DNA of 64,000 bases from Burkholderiaceae bacterium (GTDB lineage: Bacteria > Pseudomonadota > Gammaproteobacteria > Burkholderiales > Burkholderiaceae). The stretch is taken from contig CANFWB010000003.1 in NCBI GenBank assembly GCA_947450605.1, positions 1 through 64,000 of the forward strand, read 5' to 3'. This document shows positions 10,466 to 22,263 of this stretch, piece by piece. Within the stretch, counting starts at the first letter, position 1. The number at the start of each line of letters is the position of its first letter. The notes under the pieces are model-generated. The model did not search any database, was not told the origin of the DNA, and was given only the letters and a program-made list of their open reading frames with translations. The position numbers and the translations under genes are program-made.

Positions 10466-11788
10466 TTAGTCCATAAATGGACCCCAGGATGGCTGACGGA
10501 CATCAGATCCTGGAATGCTTAATACCTGTTTAGAGTTCCCGTCTACCGATACGGCAGCTAAGACTCGCTTGCCGCCGACTTTGGTGGAATACAAAACATA
10601 ACGACCATTTGCGGCAAAGGAAGGGGATTCATCACTGCTGCCGTCGGTTAAGGCTTGCGAGTCGCCTGTCGCCAGATTGAGGATGTAGAGGCGGAAAGCC
10701 CCACCAATATTAGCGATATACGCCAAATACTTACCATCTGGAGAAATGCGCGGTGATGTCACAAAACCTTGTTTGTAGGTAACGCGTTTTGCGCCCTCAA
10801 CTTGCTCGCCTTCAGCGCTCATGCGATAGATTTGCGGATTACCACCGCGATCGCTCGTGAAATAAATGTAGCGCCCATCTGCAGAGTACTGCGGTTCTGT
10901 ATCAATGGTGTAGCCGCGGGTTAAGCGTTGCAAGCCTGTGCCATCTGCATTGATACCGTAGATCTGGGTATTGCCGTCTTTGGAAAGTGATATTGCCAGT
11001 TTTTTGCCATCTGGTGACCAAGCTGGGGCGCTGTTATTCCCCTTTTGGTTTGAGAGGGATATGCGACGACCCGTTGCGAGCTCGTGAACATAAATGACCG
11101 GCTTACGATCTTCAAAAGATACGTATGCTACTTTTTTACCATCGGGTGACCAGGATGGGGAGATGATGGGCTCACCGCTGTTCATCGCATTGCGAATATT
11201 TTGACCATCCGCATCTGAGATCACGAGGCGATAACGCTTGCCTTCTTTAATCACATAGGACAGTCGTGTGGAGAAGATGCCACGCTCACCCAGTAATTTG
11301 AAGATGATGTCATCGGCAATTTTGTGACCAGCAGCGCGTAAATTATCTGTGCTGGAGTTGAGATTAAGCCCACCCAAACTGAGAGACTTGCGCACATCAA
11401 ATAATTTGTAATGAATCTCAAATTGGGATGCACCTGTTTGCACTACCGAGCCAAGGACTAACGCATCTGCACCGCGAGCCGCCCAAGATTTGTAGTTTGG
11501 GGTGCCTTCATCACTTTCACTAGCATTGCCGTTCTCGGTGTTTTTAAAGTAACCACTACGTGCTAAGTCCTGGCGCACGATTTCAGTAACGCTGGTTGGC
11601 AACTTGTTCTCATCCCTAAAGCGCATGACGGCGATGGGATAGAGTGATTGACCTACGCCAGTGATTTCAATATTCATCTGCGCCATAGCGGGAGAGCTGA
11701 GGCCAATGCTGGATAACACTACCGCGCACACTACTGCGGCGAGTGAGAAGTCTGGTTTACCGGTAATCCGTTTAACAGCTTGCAACAT
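10466..11788 (-). CDS. tolB: Tol-Pal system translocation protein TolB
   Basis: WD40-like repeats PSWSPDGKKVAYVS..., N-terminal TolB domain. Confidence 0.95.
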   Translation of the reverse strand: MLQAVKRITGKPDFSLAAVVCAVVLSSIGLSSPAMAQMNIEITGVGQSLYPIAVMRFRDENKLPTSVTEIVRQDLARSGYFKNTENGNASESDEGTPNYKSWAARGADALVLGSVVQTGASQFEIHYKLFDVRKSLSLGGLNLNSSTDNLRAAGHKIADDIIFKLLGERGIFSTRLSYVIKEGKRYRLVISDADGQNIRNAMNSGEPIISPSWSPDGKKVAYVSFEDRKPVIYVHELATGRRISLSNQKGNNSAPAWSPDGKKLAISLSKDGNTQIYGINADGTGLQRLTRGYTIDTEPQYSADGRYIYFTSDRGGNPQIYRMSAEGEQVEGAKRVTYKQGFVTSPRISPDGKYLAYIANIGGAFRLYILNLATGDSQALTDGSSDESPSFAANGRYVLYSTKVGGKRVLAAVSVDGNSKQVLSIPGSDVRQPSWGPFMD

Positions 11789-11791
11789 GCT

Positions 11792-12607
11792 TTAGTCCTT
11801 GGGTTTAAAGGTCAACTTAACTTCTCTTTGAGGAATTTTGCCATTGTCGTCCTTCGGTAGGCTTTCTGCGCGGGTGAGCGCAAGTAGTACTGCGCGATCC
11901 CAACCAGCACTTCCGCTCGAGCTTAATAGCTCTGTACTCAAAATAGCGCCATCGGGTGCGAGATTGACTTTAACAACTGCCGCGGGATTACCGCTAATGG
12001 ATTCCGGGTTGTATACGATGAGGGGCTTCACCTTCTTAATGACCTTATCGGTCCAACCTGGAGGTGCATTGCCACCACCGCCAACACCGCTTCCACTGGT
12101 GCCACCACTACCACCTTCAGCTCCAGCCGCAGCGCGTAGGCGAGCCATTTGGTCTGCACGCACTTTCTCAGCAGCGGCATTGGCTTTGGTTTCTGCAGGG
12201 GTAGCAGCTTTTGGAGTCTCAACCTTTTTAGGTTTCTCTTTTTCCTTCTCCTTGGGTGGAGTTGGCTTAGTGGGGGTAACTGGCTTTGGCGCTTCTTTGA
12301 TAACTTCTTTTTTTGGAGGCTCTTTCTCAAGCTTCTTTTTCTGAATCGCGATGTCAGCCGCTTCCTCTTTCATTTCTGTTTTGAGCTCTGGTACGACGGG
12401 CGTCTCCACTTGCTGACTAGCATCCCACAGCTCAACTTCAACACCAGCCGGGGTGGAGTTATTCCAGCTAATGCCAATCATTAAAAAGGCAAGTAAACCC
12501 ACATGCGCAGCAAGCGAGAAGATGAAAGCACGTTTGGTGCTTTCGTTTTTAGTGGGGCGACCACGTGAGAAGCTCGAGTGAAAGGTTTGCGCGCTATTCA
12601 TGAACAA
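11792..12607 (-). CDS. tolA: Cell envelope protein TolA/TonB-like
   Basis: Single TM, Lys/Pro/Glu-rich linker, TonB-like C-terminus; tol operon position. Confidence 0.88.
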   Translation of the reverse strand: MFMNSAQTFHSSFSRGRPTKNESTKRAFIFSLAAHVGLLAFLMIGISWNNSTPAGVEVELWDASQQVETPVVPELKTEMKEEAADIAIQKKKLEKEPPKKEVIKEAPKPVTPTKPTPPKEKEKEKPKKVETPKAATPAETKANAAAEKVRADQMARLRAAAGAEGGSGGTSGSGVGGGGNAPPGWTDKVIKKVKPLIVYNPESISGNPAAVVKVNLAPDGAILSTELLSSSGSAGWDRAVLLALTRAESLPKDDNGKIPQREVKLTFKPKD

Positions 12608-12620
12608 ATGACAAAGAGCT

Positions 12621-13040
12621 CTACTGACTCTTCACAGCAAGGCCGACACGTTTCACGCCATTCTCTTTTAGCTTGGACATTACTTCCATCACGACTTCAT
12701 ACTTGATGGATTTATCCGCGGCAAGAACAACCGGCTGATCAGCAGATTTCTCTGCTTGCGATCTTGCAAATGCACCCAGTTCAAACTTATTGAGTGTTTG
12801 TACGGGATCACCATCCTTACGCACAATGACATTTTCATTGGCATCAATCGTCAGAAAGACTGGCGGTAGGGATTGCACTTTTGCCCCACCGACAGTTGGC
12901 AAATTCACGACGCCGGGATTGACCATGGGTGCGGTCACCATGAAGATGACCAGTAAGACCAACATCACGTCGATGTAAGGCACTACATTGATGTCGGCCA
13001 TTGCCCGACGCTTAGAGGACTTTCTAAAGGAGCCGGCCAT
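12621..13040 (-). CDS. tolR: ExbD/TolR biopolymer transport protein
   Basis: INVVPYIDVMLVLLVIFMVTAPM. Confidence 0.94.
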   Translation of the reverse strand: MAGSFRKSSKRRAMADINVVPYIDVMLVLLVIFMVTAPMVNPGVVNLPTVGGAKVQSLPPVFLTIDANENVIVRKDGDPVQTLNKFELGAFARSQAEKSADQPVVLAADKSIKYEVVMEVMSKLKENGVKRVGLAVKSQ

Positions 13041-13042
13041 GC

Positions 13043-13699
13043 TTATTTGCCTGATGCTTGACGTTGCAAGATGTTAGTAAATTCTTCGATGAAGGTTTCA
13101 AAGCGAATCGCCAAGCGATCCACATCAGTGGCAGCGCGGTTGTAGGCTACTACTGCTGGGATAGCGGCAAACAGGCCGATAGCTGTAGCAATCAGCGCTT
13201 CAGCAATACCAGGGGCAACGGCAGATAACGTGGCATTCTGGACATTGGCTAGGCCGCGGAAGGAGTGCATGATGCCCCAAACGGTGCCAAAGAGGCCGAT
13301 ATAGGGAGAAACGGAGCCAACCGATGCCAAGAATGGCAAATTGGCTTCCAGCATGTCCATTTCGCGCTGGTAGGTGGCTTTCATGGCGCGGCGGGCAGCA
13401 TCGATTTCACGGACTTTCATGAACTCCTGCATACCTGCCTCAAAGATGTGTTCTAAAACGGCATCGCTACGGGTATTGCGCTGAGCTGCCTCTAAAAGAG
13501 TGTTGAGGTCGCCTCCAGACCAAAAGTCCCGCTCAAAACGCTCGGTATCGCGTCTGACACCCCGCAGAATGGCCGTTTTCTTAAAAATGATGGTCCAAGA
13601 AGCTACCGACATGCCCATTAATAACAACATTACCAACTGGACTAATAGGCTGGCATTGAGGACTAGGGAGAGGAATGAGAGGTCTTGAGTAGGGTTCAT
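13043..13699 (-). CDS. tolQ: TolQ/ExbB/MotA proton channel
   Basis: YIGLFGTVWGIMHSF; AEALIATAIGLFAAIPAVVAYN. Confidence 0.94.
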   Translation of the reverse strand: MNPTQDLSFLSLVLNASLLVQLVMLLLMGMSVASWTIIFKKTAILRGVRRDTERFERDFWSGGDLNTLLEAAQRNTRSDAVLEHIFEAGMQEFMKVREIDAARRAMKATYQREMDMLEANLPFLASVGSVSPYIGLFGTVWGIMHSFRGLANVQNATLSAVAPGIAEALIATAIGLFAAIPAVVAYNRAATDVDRLAIRFETFIEEFTNILQRQASGK

Positions 13700-13765
13700 G
13701 GGGGATTTTGTATGATGTAGGTTGTGATTTTACTTAAGCAATCCAACTTCATCAGGATTATTACC

Positions 13766-15010
13766 ATGTTTGACCGTCAAAACACCTTAGCTAAAACCGA
13801 CCCAGAATTGTGGGTAGCCATTCAGAATGAAAATCAGCGTCAAGAAGACCATATTGAACTGATCGCTTCTGAGAACTACACCTCCCCCGCAGTCATGCAG
13901 GCGCAAGGCTCTCAGTTAACGAATAAGTACGCTGAAGGCTATCCAGGCAAGCGTTATTACGGTGGCTGTGAGTTTGTGGACGTGGCTGAGCAGTTGGCGA
14001 TTGATCGCGTCAAGGCCTTGTTTGGTGCTGAGGCAGCGAACGTACAACCCCATTGCGGCGCATCTGCTAATCAAGCTGTGTTCTTGGCTTTCTTAAAGCC
14101 GGGCGATACCTTTATGGGTATGAGTTTGGCCGAAGGGGGTCACTTGACTCACGGTATGGCGCTCAATATGAGTGGCAAGTGGTTTAACCCAATCGCTTAT
14201 GGCTTAGATCAGAACGAAGAGATTGATTACGAGCAGATGGAGCGTTTGGCTCGTGAGCACAAGCCTAAGTTAATTATTGCGGGCGCCTCTGCTTATTCCA
14301 GAAAGATTGATTTCGAACGTATTGGTAAATTGGCCAAAGAAGTGGGCGCGATTTTCATGGTGGATATGGCACACTATGCTGGCTTAGTTGCTGCTGGTGT
14401 ATATCCCAATCCAGTGCCGCATGCTGACATTGTTACCTCCACTACACACAAGAGTTTGCGTGGCCCTCGTGGCGGCATCATTTTGATGAAGGCTGAGCAC
14501 GAGAAAGCCATTAACTCTGCAGTGTTCCCAGGCTTGCAAGGCGGTCCTTTGATGCATGTGATTGCTGCTAAAGCAGCGGCATTTAAAGAGGCTCAAGAGC
14601 CGGGCTTTATTGATTACCAAAAGCAAGTTATTGCTAATGCCAAAGCCTTGGCTGAGACATTGATCGCTCGTGGTCTACGTATTGTTTCTGGCGGTACAGA
14701 CTCTCATGTGATGTTGGTAGATTTACGCGCCAAGAAGATGACTGGTAAAGAAGCCGAGCGGGTCTTGGGCGAAGCACATATTACTTGTAACAAAAACGGT
14801 ATTCCAAACGATCCAGAAAAGCCTATGGTGACTAGCGGTATTCGCTTGGGCTCACCAGCAATGACTACCCGCGGCTTTAAAGAAGCCGAAGCACGTCAGG
14901 TTGGTAATTTCATTGCCGATGTTTTGGATAATCCAAATGATGCTGACAATATTGCTAAAGTGCGAACCCAAGTTGCTGAGTTGACCAAGCGTTTCCCGGT
15001 TTACGGTTAA
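13766..15010 (+). CDS. glyA: Serine hydroxymethyltransferase
   Basis: [50 protein letters not shown]. Confidence 0.97.
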   Translation: MFDRQNTLAKTDPELWVAIQNENQRQEDHIELIASENYTSPAVMQAQGSQLTNKYAEGYPGKRYYGGCEFVDVAEQLAIDRVKALFGAEAANVQPHCGASANQAVFLAFLKPGDTFMGMSLAEGGHLTHGMALNMSGKWFNPIAYGLDQNEEIDYEQMERLAREHKPKLIIAGASAYSRKIDFERIGKLAKEVGAIFMVDMAHYAGLVAAGVYPNPVPHADIVTSTTHKSLRGPRGGIILMKAEHEKAINSAVFPGLQGGPLMHVIAAKAAAFKEAQEPGFIDYQKQVIANAKALAETLIARGLRIVSGGTDSHVMLVDLRAKKMTGKEAERVLGEAHITCNKNGIPNDPEKPMVTSGIRLGSPAMTTRGFKEAEARQVGNFIADVLDNPNDADNIAKVRTQVAELTKRFPVYG

Positions 15011-15050
15011 GCATTAAAACGGCCTCACTAAGACTCTAAGAAAGCATTCA

Positions 15051-15497
15051 TTGCGCTGCCCTTTTTGCCACAACGACGATACCCAGGTACTCGATACCCG
15101 GGTATCGGACGAAGGCGATACCATTCGCCGCCGCCGCCGTTGTAGCAAATGTGACAAGCGCTTTACTACTTATGAACGCGTAGAGCTGGTACTACCGGCG
15201 ATCGTGAAGAAAAATGGGAGCCGCGTTGATTACAGCCATGACAAGTTGGCAAGCTCAATCAAGCTCGCATTACGTAAGCGCCCAGTATCTTCTGATTCTG
15301 TAGATGAATCCATTGGTCGTATTGAAGAGAAGCTACTGAGTCTTGGCGAAAAAGAAATTCCTAGTGAGCGCGTAGGTGAGCTCGTGATGCGTGAACTCAA
15401 GCGCTTAGATAAAGTGGCCTACATCCGCTTTGCCTCTGTCTATCGAAGCTTTGCTGATATTGAATCTTTTGAGAGTGCGCTCAAAGAGCTGAAGTAA
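15051..15497 (+). CDS. nrdR: Transcriptional repressor NrdR
   Basis: [31 protein letters not shown] zinc ribbon and ATP-cone. Confidence 0.97.
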   Translation: MRCPFCHNDDTQVLDTRVSDEGDTIRRRRRCSKCDKRFTTYERVELVLPAIVKKNGSRVDYSHDKLASSIKLALRKRPVSSDSVDESIGRIEEKLLSLGEKEIPSERVGELVMRELKRLDKVAYIRFASVYRSFADIESFESALKELK

Positions 15498-15628
15498 TTA
15501 TTCTGAAGCTTGAATCTATTGGATTTGATCTAAGCTCTTAACCTCCCATCGCTTGAATTCAGCATCCAAGGTTCGCCTCAAAATTTCAAAGAATAGCTAT
15601 TTCCATTGGATGGTTTTTGAATGTATAC

Positions 15629-15646
15629 TGTAATCAATCGATTACA
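15629..15646. promoter_or_regulatory. Palindromic operator-like site immediately upstream of the toxin-antitoxin module
   Basis: TGTAATC-AATC-GATTACA inverted repeat ending 3 bp before the annotated toxin start. Confidence 0.6.
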
Positions 15647-15648
15647 AT

Positions 15649-15957
15649 TTGGATATGTATGAGATCAATAAAACTGTTGAATTTGAGGTGTGGCTTAGCG
15701 CTATTCGTGATCCCATAACTCGAGGGCGATTATTGGCAAGACTTCGTAAGGTTGCGCTAGGTAGTTTTGGGGATGTTGCCCCAATATCCAATTCAAACGG
15801 AGTTTGGGAGATGAGGGAGCACTTTGGGGCTGGTTGGCGCATGTACTACATACTGCGTAAGCAAGTGGTGGTGATTGTCTTGGGAGGCGGCATCAAGTCG
15901 ACTCAAGCTGCTGATATTAAAAAAGTTAAGAAAATACTTCTGACCATGGAGGATTAA
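15649..15957 (+). CDS. RelE/HigB-superfamily (Gp49-like) addiction module killer protein
   Basis: 102 aa; FGAGWRMYYILRKQVVVIVLGGGIKSTQAADIKKV. Confidence 0.85.
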   Translation: MDMYEINKTVEFEVWLSAIRDPITRGRLLARLRKVALGSFGDVAPISNSNGVWEMREHFGAGWRMYYILRKQVVVIVLGGGIKSTQAADIKKVKKILLTMED

Positions 15958-16260
15958 ATGGCGAAAATGAAAAAGATCAAACTCAGTGAGTTACCGAAGT
16001 TTGATGTTGTTGATTACTTAAAAACAGAAAAGGATATTGCTGGATATCTGAATGCTGTTTTAGAGGATGGTGATCCCGCTCTATTTGTTGCTGCAATCGG
16101 CGATATATCAAGAGCAAAAGGAATGAGTGCTATTGCTAAAAAGAGTGGCGTTACAAGAGAATCTCTTTACAGGGCCTTAAAGATTGAAGCTAGACCACGA
16201 TTCGAAACTGTTGCGAAGGTAATACATGCATTAGGGATGAAATTGAGCGTTCATGCCTAA
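15958..16260 (+). CDS. Addiction module antidote protein, HTH domain
   Basis: IAGYLNAVLEDGDPALFVAAIGDISRAKGMSAIAKKSGVTRESLYRALK; directly follows the toxin. Confidence 0.85.
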   Translation: MAKMKKIKLSELPKFDVVDYLKTEKDIAGYLNAVLEDGDPALFVAAIGDISRAKGMSAIAKKSGVTRESLYRALKIEARPRFETVAKVIHALGMKLSVHA

Positions 16261-16261
16261 T

Positions 16262-16291
16262 AAAAAAGGACTGCAATGCAGTCCTTTTTTG
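16262..16291. terminator. Bidirectional terminator between the TA module and adk
   Basis: AAAAAAGGACTGCA-ATGCAGTCCTTTTTT near-perfect stem with A and T tracts. Confidence 0.85.
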
Positions 16292-16308
16292 CTTTTGCGG
16301 AAAATGAA

Positions 16309-16995
<687 letters not shown>

Positions 16996-17078
16996 TCATT
17001 GTCCCGTATTTTTTCGGGTTCATTTGTAACCAATTCCTAGGATTATCCCCGAGAAGCCTTCGGGGTCGAGATTCTGAC

Positions 17079-17834
17079 TTATTTGGCCAGGATCTGGCGG
17101 ACCCGTTCTAGGTCTTCGGCAGTATCTACACCGGCTGGTGGGGCTTCGCTGGCAGTGTGGACGGCAATGCGGTAGCCATTCCACAGCGCCCTGAGCTGCT
17201 CTAGAGCCTCTGCTTGCTCTGGTGGGGCTGGTTCAAGGCGGCTGTAGGCTTGCAGAAAATCGGCTCTGTAGGCATAAATGCCGAGGTGGCGTAAGTGTGT
17301 CACCTCTGGAGTGGATTCTGGGTCGCGCACAAAGGGGATGCTTGCTCTTGAGAAATACAAGGCTTCGCCAGCTTTATTGAGAACCACTTTAACTACATTG
17401 GGGTTGGTAATTTCTGCGGTATTGGTAATGGGCACTGCCACAGTAGAGATCGCACATGCGGTGTTGTCAGCCAAAGTTTGAGCTACTTGATTGATTAACT
17501 CTGGCGGAATGAGGGGTTCGTCGCCTTGTACATTTACCACCAAAGTATCTGCTGGTAGTTTTAGTAGTTGTGCCACCTCTGCAATGCGGTCAGTTCCAGT
17601 GGGATGATCTGAGCTAGTCAGCAAGCACTCAATACGGTGCGCATCACAGGCTGCTTGGATTTCTGGAGAATCTGTAGCAACTACTACGCTCTGCGCTTGT
17701 GACTGCTGGGCGCGTTCAGCCACTCGAATCACCATGGGCTTGCCACCAATATCTGCCAGTGGTTTGCGAGGTAGGCGAGTGGATCCTAGTCTTGCCGGAA
17801 TCACTACTAAAAATTCTGGAGGCTTATTGCTCAT
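17079..17834 (-). CDS. kdsB: 3-deoxy-manno-octulosonate cytidylyltransferase
   Basis: [36 protein letters not shown]. Confidence 0.97.
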   Translation of the reverse strand: MSNKPPEFLVVIPARLGSTRLPRKPLADIGGKPMVIRVAERAQQSQAQSVVVATDSPEIQAACDAHRIECLLTSSDHPTGTDRIAEVAQLLKLPADTLVVNVQGDEPLIPPELINQVAQTLADNTACAISTVAVPITNTAEITNPNVVKVVLNKAGEALYFSRASIPFVRDPESTPEVTHLRHLGIYAYRADFLQAYSRLEPAPPEQAEALEQLRALWNGYRIAVHTASEAPPAGVDTAEDLERVRQILAK

Positions 17835-17866
17835 AGGTGGCTAGCGTTCAATCAGCGTTGATTGAA

Positions 17867-18046
17867 TTAATGGCACTCATCGGCAGAGAGGCTGCGGGCT
17901 TCCTCAACCAGCATCACAGGAATATCGTTACGAATGGGGTAGGCTAGGCGATCTGCTTTACAAATCAGCTCCTGTTTCTCGCTATCTAAATGCAAAGTGC
18001 TTTTGCATAAAGGGCAAACCAAAATCTCTAGTAGGCGCTTATCCAT
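17867..18046 (-). CDS. Trm112-family small zinc-binding protein (not in the ORF track)
   Basis: [59 protein letters not shown], 59 aa, between kdsB and lpxK. Confidence 0.88.
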   Translation of the reverse strand: MDKRLLEILVCPLCKSTLHLDSEKQELICKADRLAYPIRNDIPVMLVEEARSLSADECH

Positions 18047-18065
18047 GTCTGCTCTTTGTGATCTT

Positions 18066-19166
18066 TTATAAAGTGTATTGATGGGGATCGGGTCTTTGCA
18101 AAATTGATTGCAACCAATCTGCTAATCCATTGGGAATGTCTAAACTCATGGGAACCACCCAAATACGTTCATCGTTCATTGAGGCACATTTTACGGCATC
18201 CTTCTCCGTAATCAGAATGCACTGCGCAGGGATTGCGTTAAAAAATTCTGGGGTAAAGGTGCTGTGATCCGGCAAACCAATGCACTTACCTGCAATACCG
18301 TGTTTGAGTAAATCATCAAAAAAGCCTTGTGGATTACCAATGGCCGCTACAGCGGTAATTTTATTGGGAAGATAGGCATCTGCAATCGCCTCTAAGGATT
18401 GCGTATTTTCTGGATTGATCAATTCATAAGCCTCACCCAGTTGACCAGTCAAAGTGAAAGCGCGTCGCCCAAGAAAATACTCATCAATATGACCGCGGGA
18501 TATATTCATGCCAGTCATGAGGGTTGCATCACGCTCGCGCGATGCTGGCTCACGTAAGGGGCCAGCCGGTAGTAAAAAGCCATTACCTTCCCCGCGTTGA
18601 TCACGCACTACAAACTCAATATCACGACCGCCTTCACGAGCGGGCCAGCGCGCTAGGGCTCGATGTTGTAATCCATCATCGCTGATGATGACATTGACCC
18701 CAGGGTTTTGCTTGAGAAGTTCCCGAATACTTTGTAGCCGTTTTGGGTGAACCCAAATTGGAAATTGATTCTGTGTGCGCCTGGCGATGAGGACGGGTTC
18801 ATCGCCTACTTCCGCTGGATTGGAATGGCTGTGAACTTGAATGGGCTTTGTTGAGGAAGAGGAGCCATATCCTCTACTGATGATTCCGGGTTTCCATCCC
18901 AGTTCTGCCAGGCGCTCTGCTAAGGCGATCACGATCGGTGTTTTACCTGTGCCACCTACGCGGATATTGCCCACAATAATGACGGGGACCGATTGAGGCT
19001 TGCTACCAGTGAGCCCCAAATCATTGATCAGATCAAGGCCGCGATTGATTGCGCCGTAAACCCACGACAGGGGCCACAGTAGGAGGCTTGTAGGGCCGCG
19101 CCTCTCCCAAAACTTGGGAGCTTTATTGAGCTGAAGTAGGCGAGAAGGCTTCTTAGTGGATGACAT
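18066..19166 (-). CDS. lpxK: Tetraacyldisaccharide 4'-kinase
   Basis: [35 protein letters not shown]. Confidence 0.95.
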   Translation of the reverse strand: MSSTKKPSRLLQLNKAPKFWERRGPTSLLLWPLSWVYGAINRGLDLINDLGLTGSKPQSVPVIIVGNIRVGGTGKTPIVIALAERLAELGWKPGIISRGYGSSSSTKPIQVHSHSNPAEVGDEPVLIARRTQNQFPIWVHPKRLQSIRELLKQNPGVNVIISDDGLQHRALARWPAREGGRDIEFVVRDQRGEGNGFLLPAGPLREPASRERDATLMTGMNISRGHIDEYFLGRRAFTLTGQLGEAYELINPENTQSLEAIADAYLPNKITAVAAIGNPQGFFDDLLKHGIAGKCIGLPDHSTFTPEFFNAIPAQCILITEKDAVKCASMNDERIWVVPMSLDIPNGLADWLQSILQRPDPHQYTL

Positions 19167-19183
19167 TGAAGATCGGTGCGGGT

Positions 19184-19633
19184 TTATTTCTTGGTCTGAC
19201 TGCTAAACACAATATTCGATAAATTGGCATCGCGTGCCGCTTCTAGCGCATTCATGACTGCTTGATGTGGCGCTCTTGCATCAGCATCGATGTTGACTTG
19301 AATGTTGCCATCCTGATTTGAGTTAATCATCGTCAATTGATTGCTGAGTTGGTTGCGATCAATCACTTTGCCATTGATAGCAAAACGTCCATCGCGACTC
19401 ACCGCAATATGTATTTGCTTTACCTCTGTTTGGCTTGCTGCGCCATTGGCGGAAGGGAGTGTGATGGCTAATTCTTGATAGCGCGTGAAGGTAGTGGAGA
19501 TCATGAGGAAAATCAACACCACCAACAGCACATCAATGAAGGGGATGAGATTAATCTCTGGCTCTACTGAGCTGGACTTCACCCCAAGAGAAAATCGCCC
19601 CTGATGATGCAGGCTGTTATCTAACCAACTCAT
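19184..19633 (-). CDS. exbD: ExbD/TolR-like biopolymer transporter
   Basis: INLIPFIDVLLVVLIFLMISTTF. Confidence 0.9.
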   Translation of the reverse strand: MSWLDNSLHHQGRFSLGVKSSSVEPEINLIPFIDVLLVVLIFLMISTTFTRYQELAITLPSANGAASQTEVKQIHIAVSRDGRFAINGKVIDRNQLSNQLTMINSNQDGNIQVNIDADARAPHQAVMNALEAARDANLSNIVFSSQTKK

Positions 19634-20280
19634 TTGCCATCCAAAGAGCTGGCGTGATGTGAGTACAGTTTTTTAAATAACTGACGGGTAAATTCTTCAC
19701 ACTCATGTTGGCGTTGATTGGCCATCGCACGTAAACCGCGCCAAGCTGCTAAAGCGGGGATCGCAATGAGGAGGCCAAATGCAGTGTTGTAGAGCGCTAC
19801 TGAAATACCATGCGCCAATTGTTGGGGGCTACCAGCGCCACCGTTAATAGCGCCTTGACTACCAAAGATTTCAATCATGCCGACAACAGTGCCAAAGAGG
19901 CCTAGAAGAGGTGCCACCGTCGCAATCGTTGCCAGGGCGCCCAAATACCGATCGAGCTTCAGCCACGTGGTCTGGGCGCTAGCTTGAAGCTCTTCCAGAG
20001 CAGCCTGTGCCGAACTAGCGGCAACTTTCTCGCGCAAAAGGCAGCCAAACAGTGAGCCGACAGGAGCAAGCTGGCTAATCGCCGTAATTTCAGCGTCAGA
20101 GATGGGTTTTTGCTGGGAAATCGCGTTAGCTGCCTCAAATACCGATTCGAGACTATCTTTGGGAAAGATGTGAATTTGGCGCAAATACCAAGCCCGTTCC
20201 AGAATAATAGCCAGCCCGATAATCGAGATGATGAGTAAAGGCCAAATAGGCCAGCCTGCAGACAGTAAGATTGAGTACAT
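19630..20280 (-). CDS. exbB: MotA/TolQ/ExbB proton channel
   Basis: APLLGLFGTVVGMIEIFGSQG; overlaps exbD. Confidence 0.9.
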   Translation of the reverse strand: MYSILLSAGWPIWPLLIISIIGLAIILERAWYLRQIHIFPKDSLESVFEAANAISQQKPISDAEITAISQLAPVGSLFGCLLREKVAASSAQAALEELQASAQTTWLKLDRYLGALATIATVAPLLGLFGTVVGMIEIFGSQGAINGGAGSPQQLAHGISVALYNTAFGLLIAIPALAAWRGLRAMANQRQHECEEFTRQLFKKLYSHHASSLDGK

Positions 20281-20594
20281 ATGCTCAGTACTTTAGCTGA
20301 ATTAAAAATGGGGTTTAACAAAGCGTTCCTGTGGATAACTCTGTGCAAAACTTTTGAAGAAATACTTTATAGGTCTTTGGTTAAGCGCTCATGGGCGTTT
20401 TTTTAGGGCAAACCCTAGGAAATCATCATGAATAATAAGTGATATATATCAATGACTTATGTATCCAATGTGGGATTTATCAAAGGTTTTGGGTCAGTAA
20501 TTACTTACTTATCAGGGTTGAAACTAGGGCGAATGTGTTTCTGTGGATATTTATTGACCGCTAAGCCACATGCTTTCGTAGAAAAAGAGAAAAA

Positions 20595-21821
20595 ATGTCG
20601 GAAATATCAAGAGAAATTCTGAGTGTTGGCGATCTAAACCGTGCCATTGCTAGCTCTTTAGAGGAGCGCTTCGATGCGGTTTGGGTGAGCGGGGAGATTT
20701 CTAATTTCAAGGCCTATGACAGCGGGCACTGGTACTTTTCTCTCAAAGATGAAGAAGGACAGATTCGTTGCGTGATGTTCCGTGGGCGCAATGGCCAGGT
20801 AGGTTTTATGCCTCAATCCGGCGATTTGGTGGAAGTGGCTGCCAATGTGGGGTTTTATGTTCCCCGGGGCGATATTCAGTTGACAGTGCAAAGTATGCGT
20901 CGCGCAGGGATGGGTGGTCTGTATGAAGCCTTCTTAAAGCTCAAAGCCAAGTTAGCAAAAGAGGGTCTATTTGATGTTGAGAATAAGCATCCCATTCCAA
21001 CCCATCCAAGATCGATCGGCATTATTACTTCGCCCCAGGCGGCTGCATTAAAAGATGTGCTGAGCACATTGGCTAGAAGAGCGCCGCATATTCCGATTGT
21101 GATTTATCCAACGCTGGTGCAAGGACCTGACGCACCCGCGGGAATTATTTCTGCTTTGAAGGCTGCTGAAAAAGACAATGCCGTAGATGTTATTTTGTTG
21201 GTGAGGGGTGGTGGAAGTATTGAGGACCTCTGGGCCTTTAACGATGAAAGGTTAGCTTATGCAATTGCTGCTTCGCCTATTCCGATTGTGAGTGGTGTGG
21301 GTCATGAAACCGATGTCACGATCGCTGACTTCGTTGCGGACTTACGTGCACCGACTCCTACAGGGGCGGCAGAATTGGCTGCACCACGACGCGATCAAAT
21401 GTTGCAAGAATTGGATGCCATCATGCAGGCCCTCTTGCAAAGAGTGGGTCAGCGTGTTGAGCGTGAAGCACAAACTTTAGATCAATTAGCTCTGAGATTA
21501 AGTCATGCCTTACCCAATCCTGATCGTATGCGCGAGCAGATCAGTAGTTGGGAGAAGCGACTGAATCAAGCTTGGCTTGTTAGGGTGGAAAGCTGGAAGC
21601 GTGATCAAGCTCACTTCCAGTCACAACTTGAAATGCTTAATCCCCAGCGAACCCTAGAGCGTGGTTATGCAGTCATTCTGAGTAACAAGGTGAACTCCAA
21701 AGAAGAGCAAGCAATGCATGCGGTGCGAAATCCGATTGAGCTCAATACCGAGAGCCTATTTGAGGTGCGCCTAGCGGAGGGGCTGGTAGAGGTGGAGTTT
21801 TCGAGGGTTAAAGAGAGATAG
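20595..21821 (+). CDS. xseA: Exodeoxyribonuclease VII large subunit
   Basis: WVSGEISNFKAYDSGHWYFSLKDEEGQIRCVMFRG; ITSPQAAALKDVLSTLARRAP; GHETDVTIADFVADLRAPTPTGAAE. Confidence 0.97.
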   Translation: MSEISREILSVGDLNRAIASSLEERFDAVWVSGEISNFKAYDSGHWYFSLKDEEGQIRCVMFRGRNGQVGFMPQSGDLVEVAANVGFYVPRGDIQLTVQSMRRAGMGGLYEAFLKLKAKLAKEGLFDVENKHPIPTHPRSIGIITSPQAAALKDVLSTLARRAPHIPIVIYPTLVQGPDAPAGIISALKAAEKDNAVDVILLVRGGGSIEDLWAFNDERLAYAIAASPIPIVSGVGHETDVTIADFVADLRAPTPTGAAELAAPRRDQMLQELDAIMQALLQRVGQRVEREAQTLDQLALRLSHALPNPDRMREQISSWEKRLNQAWLVRVESWKRDQAHFQSQLEMLNPQRTLERGYAVILSNKVNSKEEQAMHAVRNPIELNTESLFEVRLAEGLVEVEFSRVKER

Positions 21822-21840
21822 CCTTTTAGTGGGAGCTTGA

Positions 21841-22263
21841 TTAATGGGCGCGCTCAAAAAATACTCCTACCGGCACCTTAAATCGTTTTGCCAAAGAATG
21901 AATTTGGCGGACATTAAGTTCGCGAGCGCCAGAAAGAATTTGAGAGACAACACTTTGATTGCCGACCTCTGGTAAATCGGATTGCTTGAGTCCATGCTCT
22001 TCCATCAAAAAAGAAAGAAGTGCCTGAGGTTTTGCATCTGGCACATTAAAGTACTCCAAATCATAAGCTCGAATTAATTCACTTGTAAGTTCAAATAAAT
22101 TAAGAAGAGGATGTTTTTTGGATGGACCGATGACATCACTCAACATGTCGGCGAGCTCAACCATCTTCCGGTATTGCTTTTCGGAATGAATGGGGCTGAG
22201 ATCAATCGTCTTTTCGAGAGCTTCCCAAGCTTTTTGAAGATCATTTAAATTCATTATTTCCAC
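21841..22263 (-). CDS. higA: HigA-type antitoxin, HTH domain
   Basis: LLSFLMEEHGLKQSDLPEVGNQSVVSQILSGARELNVRQIHSLAKRFKVPVGVFF. Confidence 0.82.
   Translation of the reverse strand: MEIMNLNDLQKAWEALEKTIDLSPIHSEKQYRKMVELADMLSDVIGPSKKHPLLNLFELTSELIRAYDLEYFNVPDAKPQALLSFLMEEHGLKQSDLPEVGNQSVVSQILSGARELNVRQIHSLAKRFKVPVGVFFERAH

Noticed and set aside
11838-12484. Plus-strand Pro/Ser/Phe-rich ORFs opposite tolA
   Set aside because: Mirror translations of the Lys/Pro/Glu-rich TolA linker with no independent coding support
19184-20280. Second TolQR/ExbBD pair as a novel duplication
   Set aside because: An exbB-exbD-lpxK-kdsB-adk arrangement is, to my knowledge, common in Burkholderiales
20281-20594. 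Intergenic ~300 bp upstream of xseA as an ncRNA
   Set aside because: No clear stem-terminator or known RNA motif could be identified by eye
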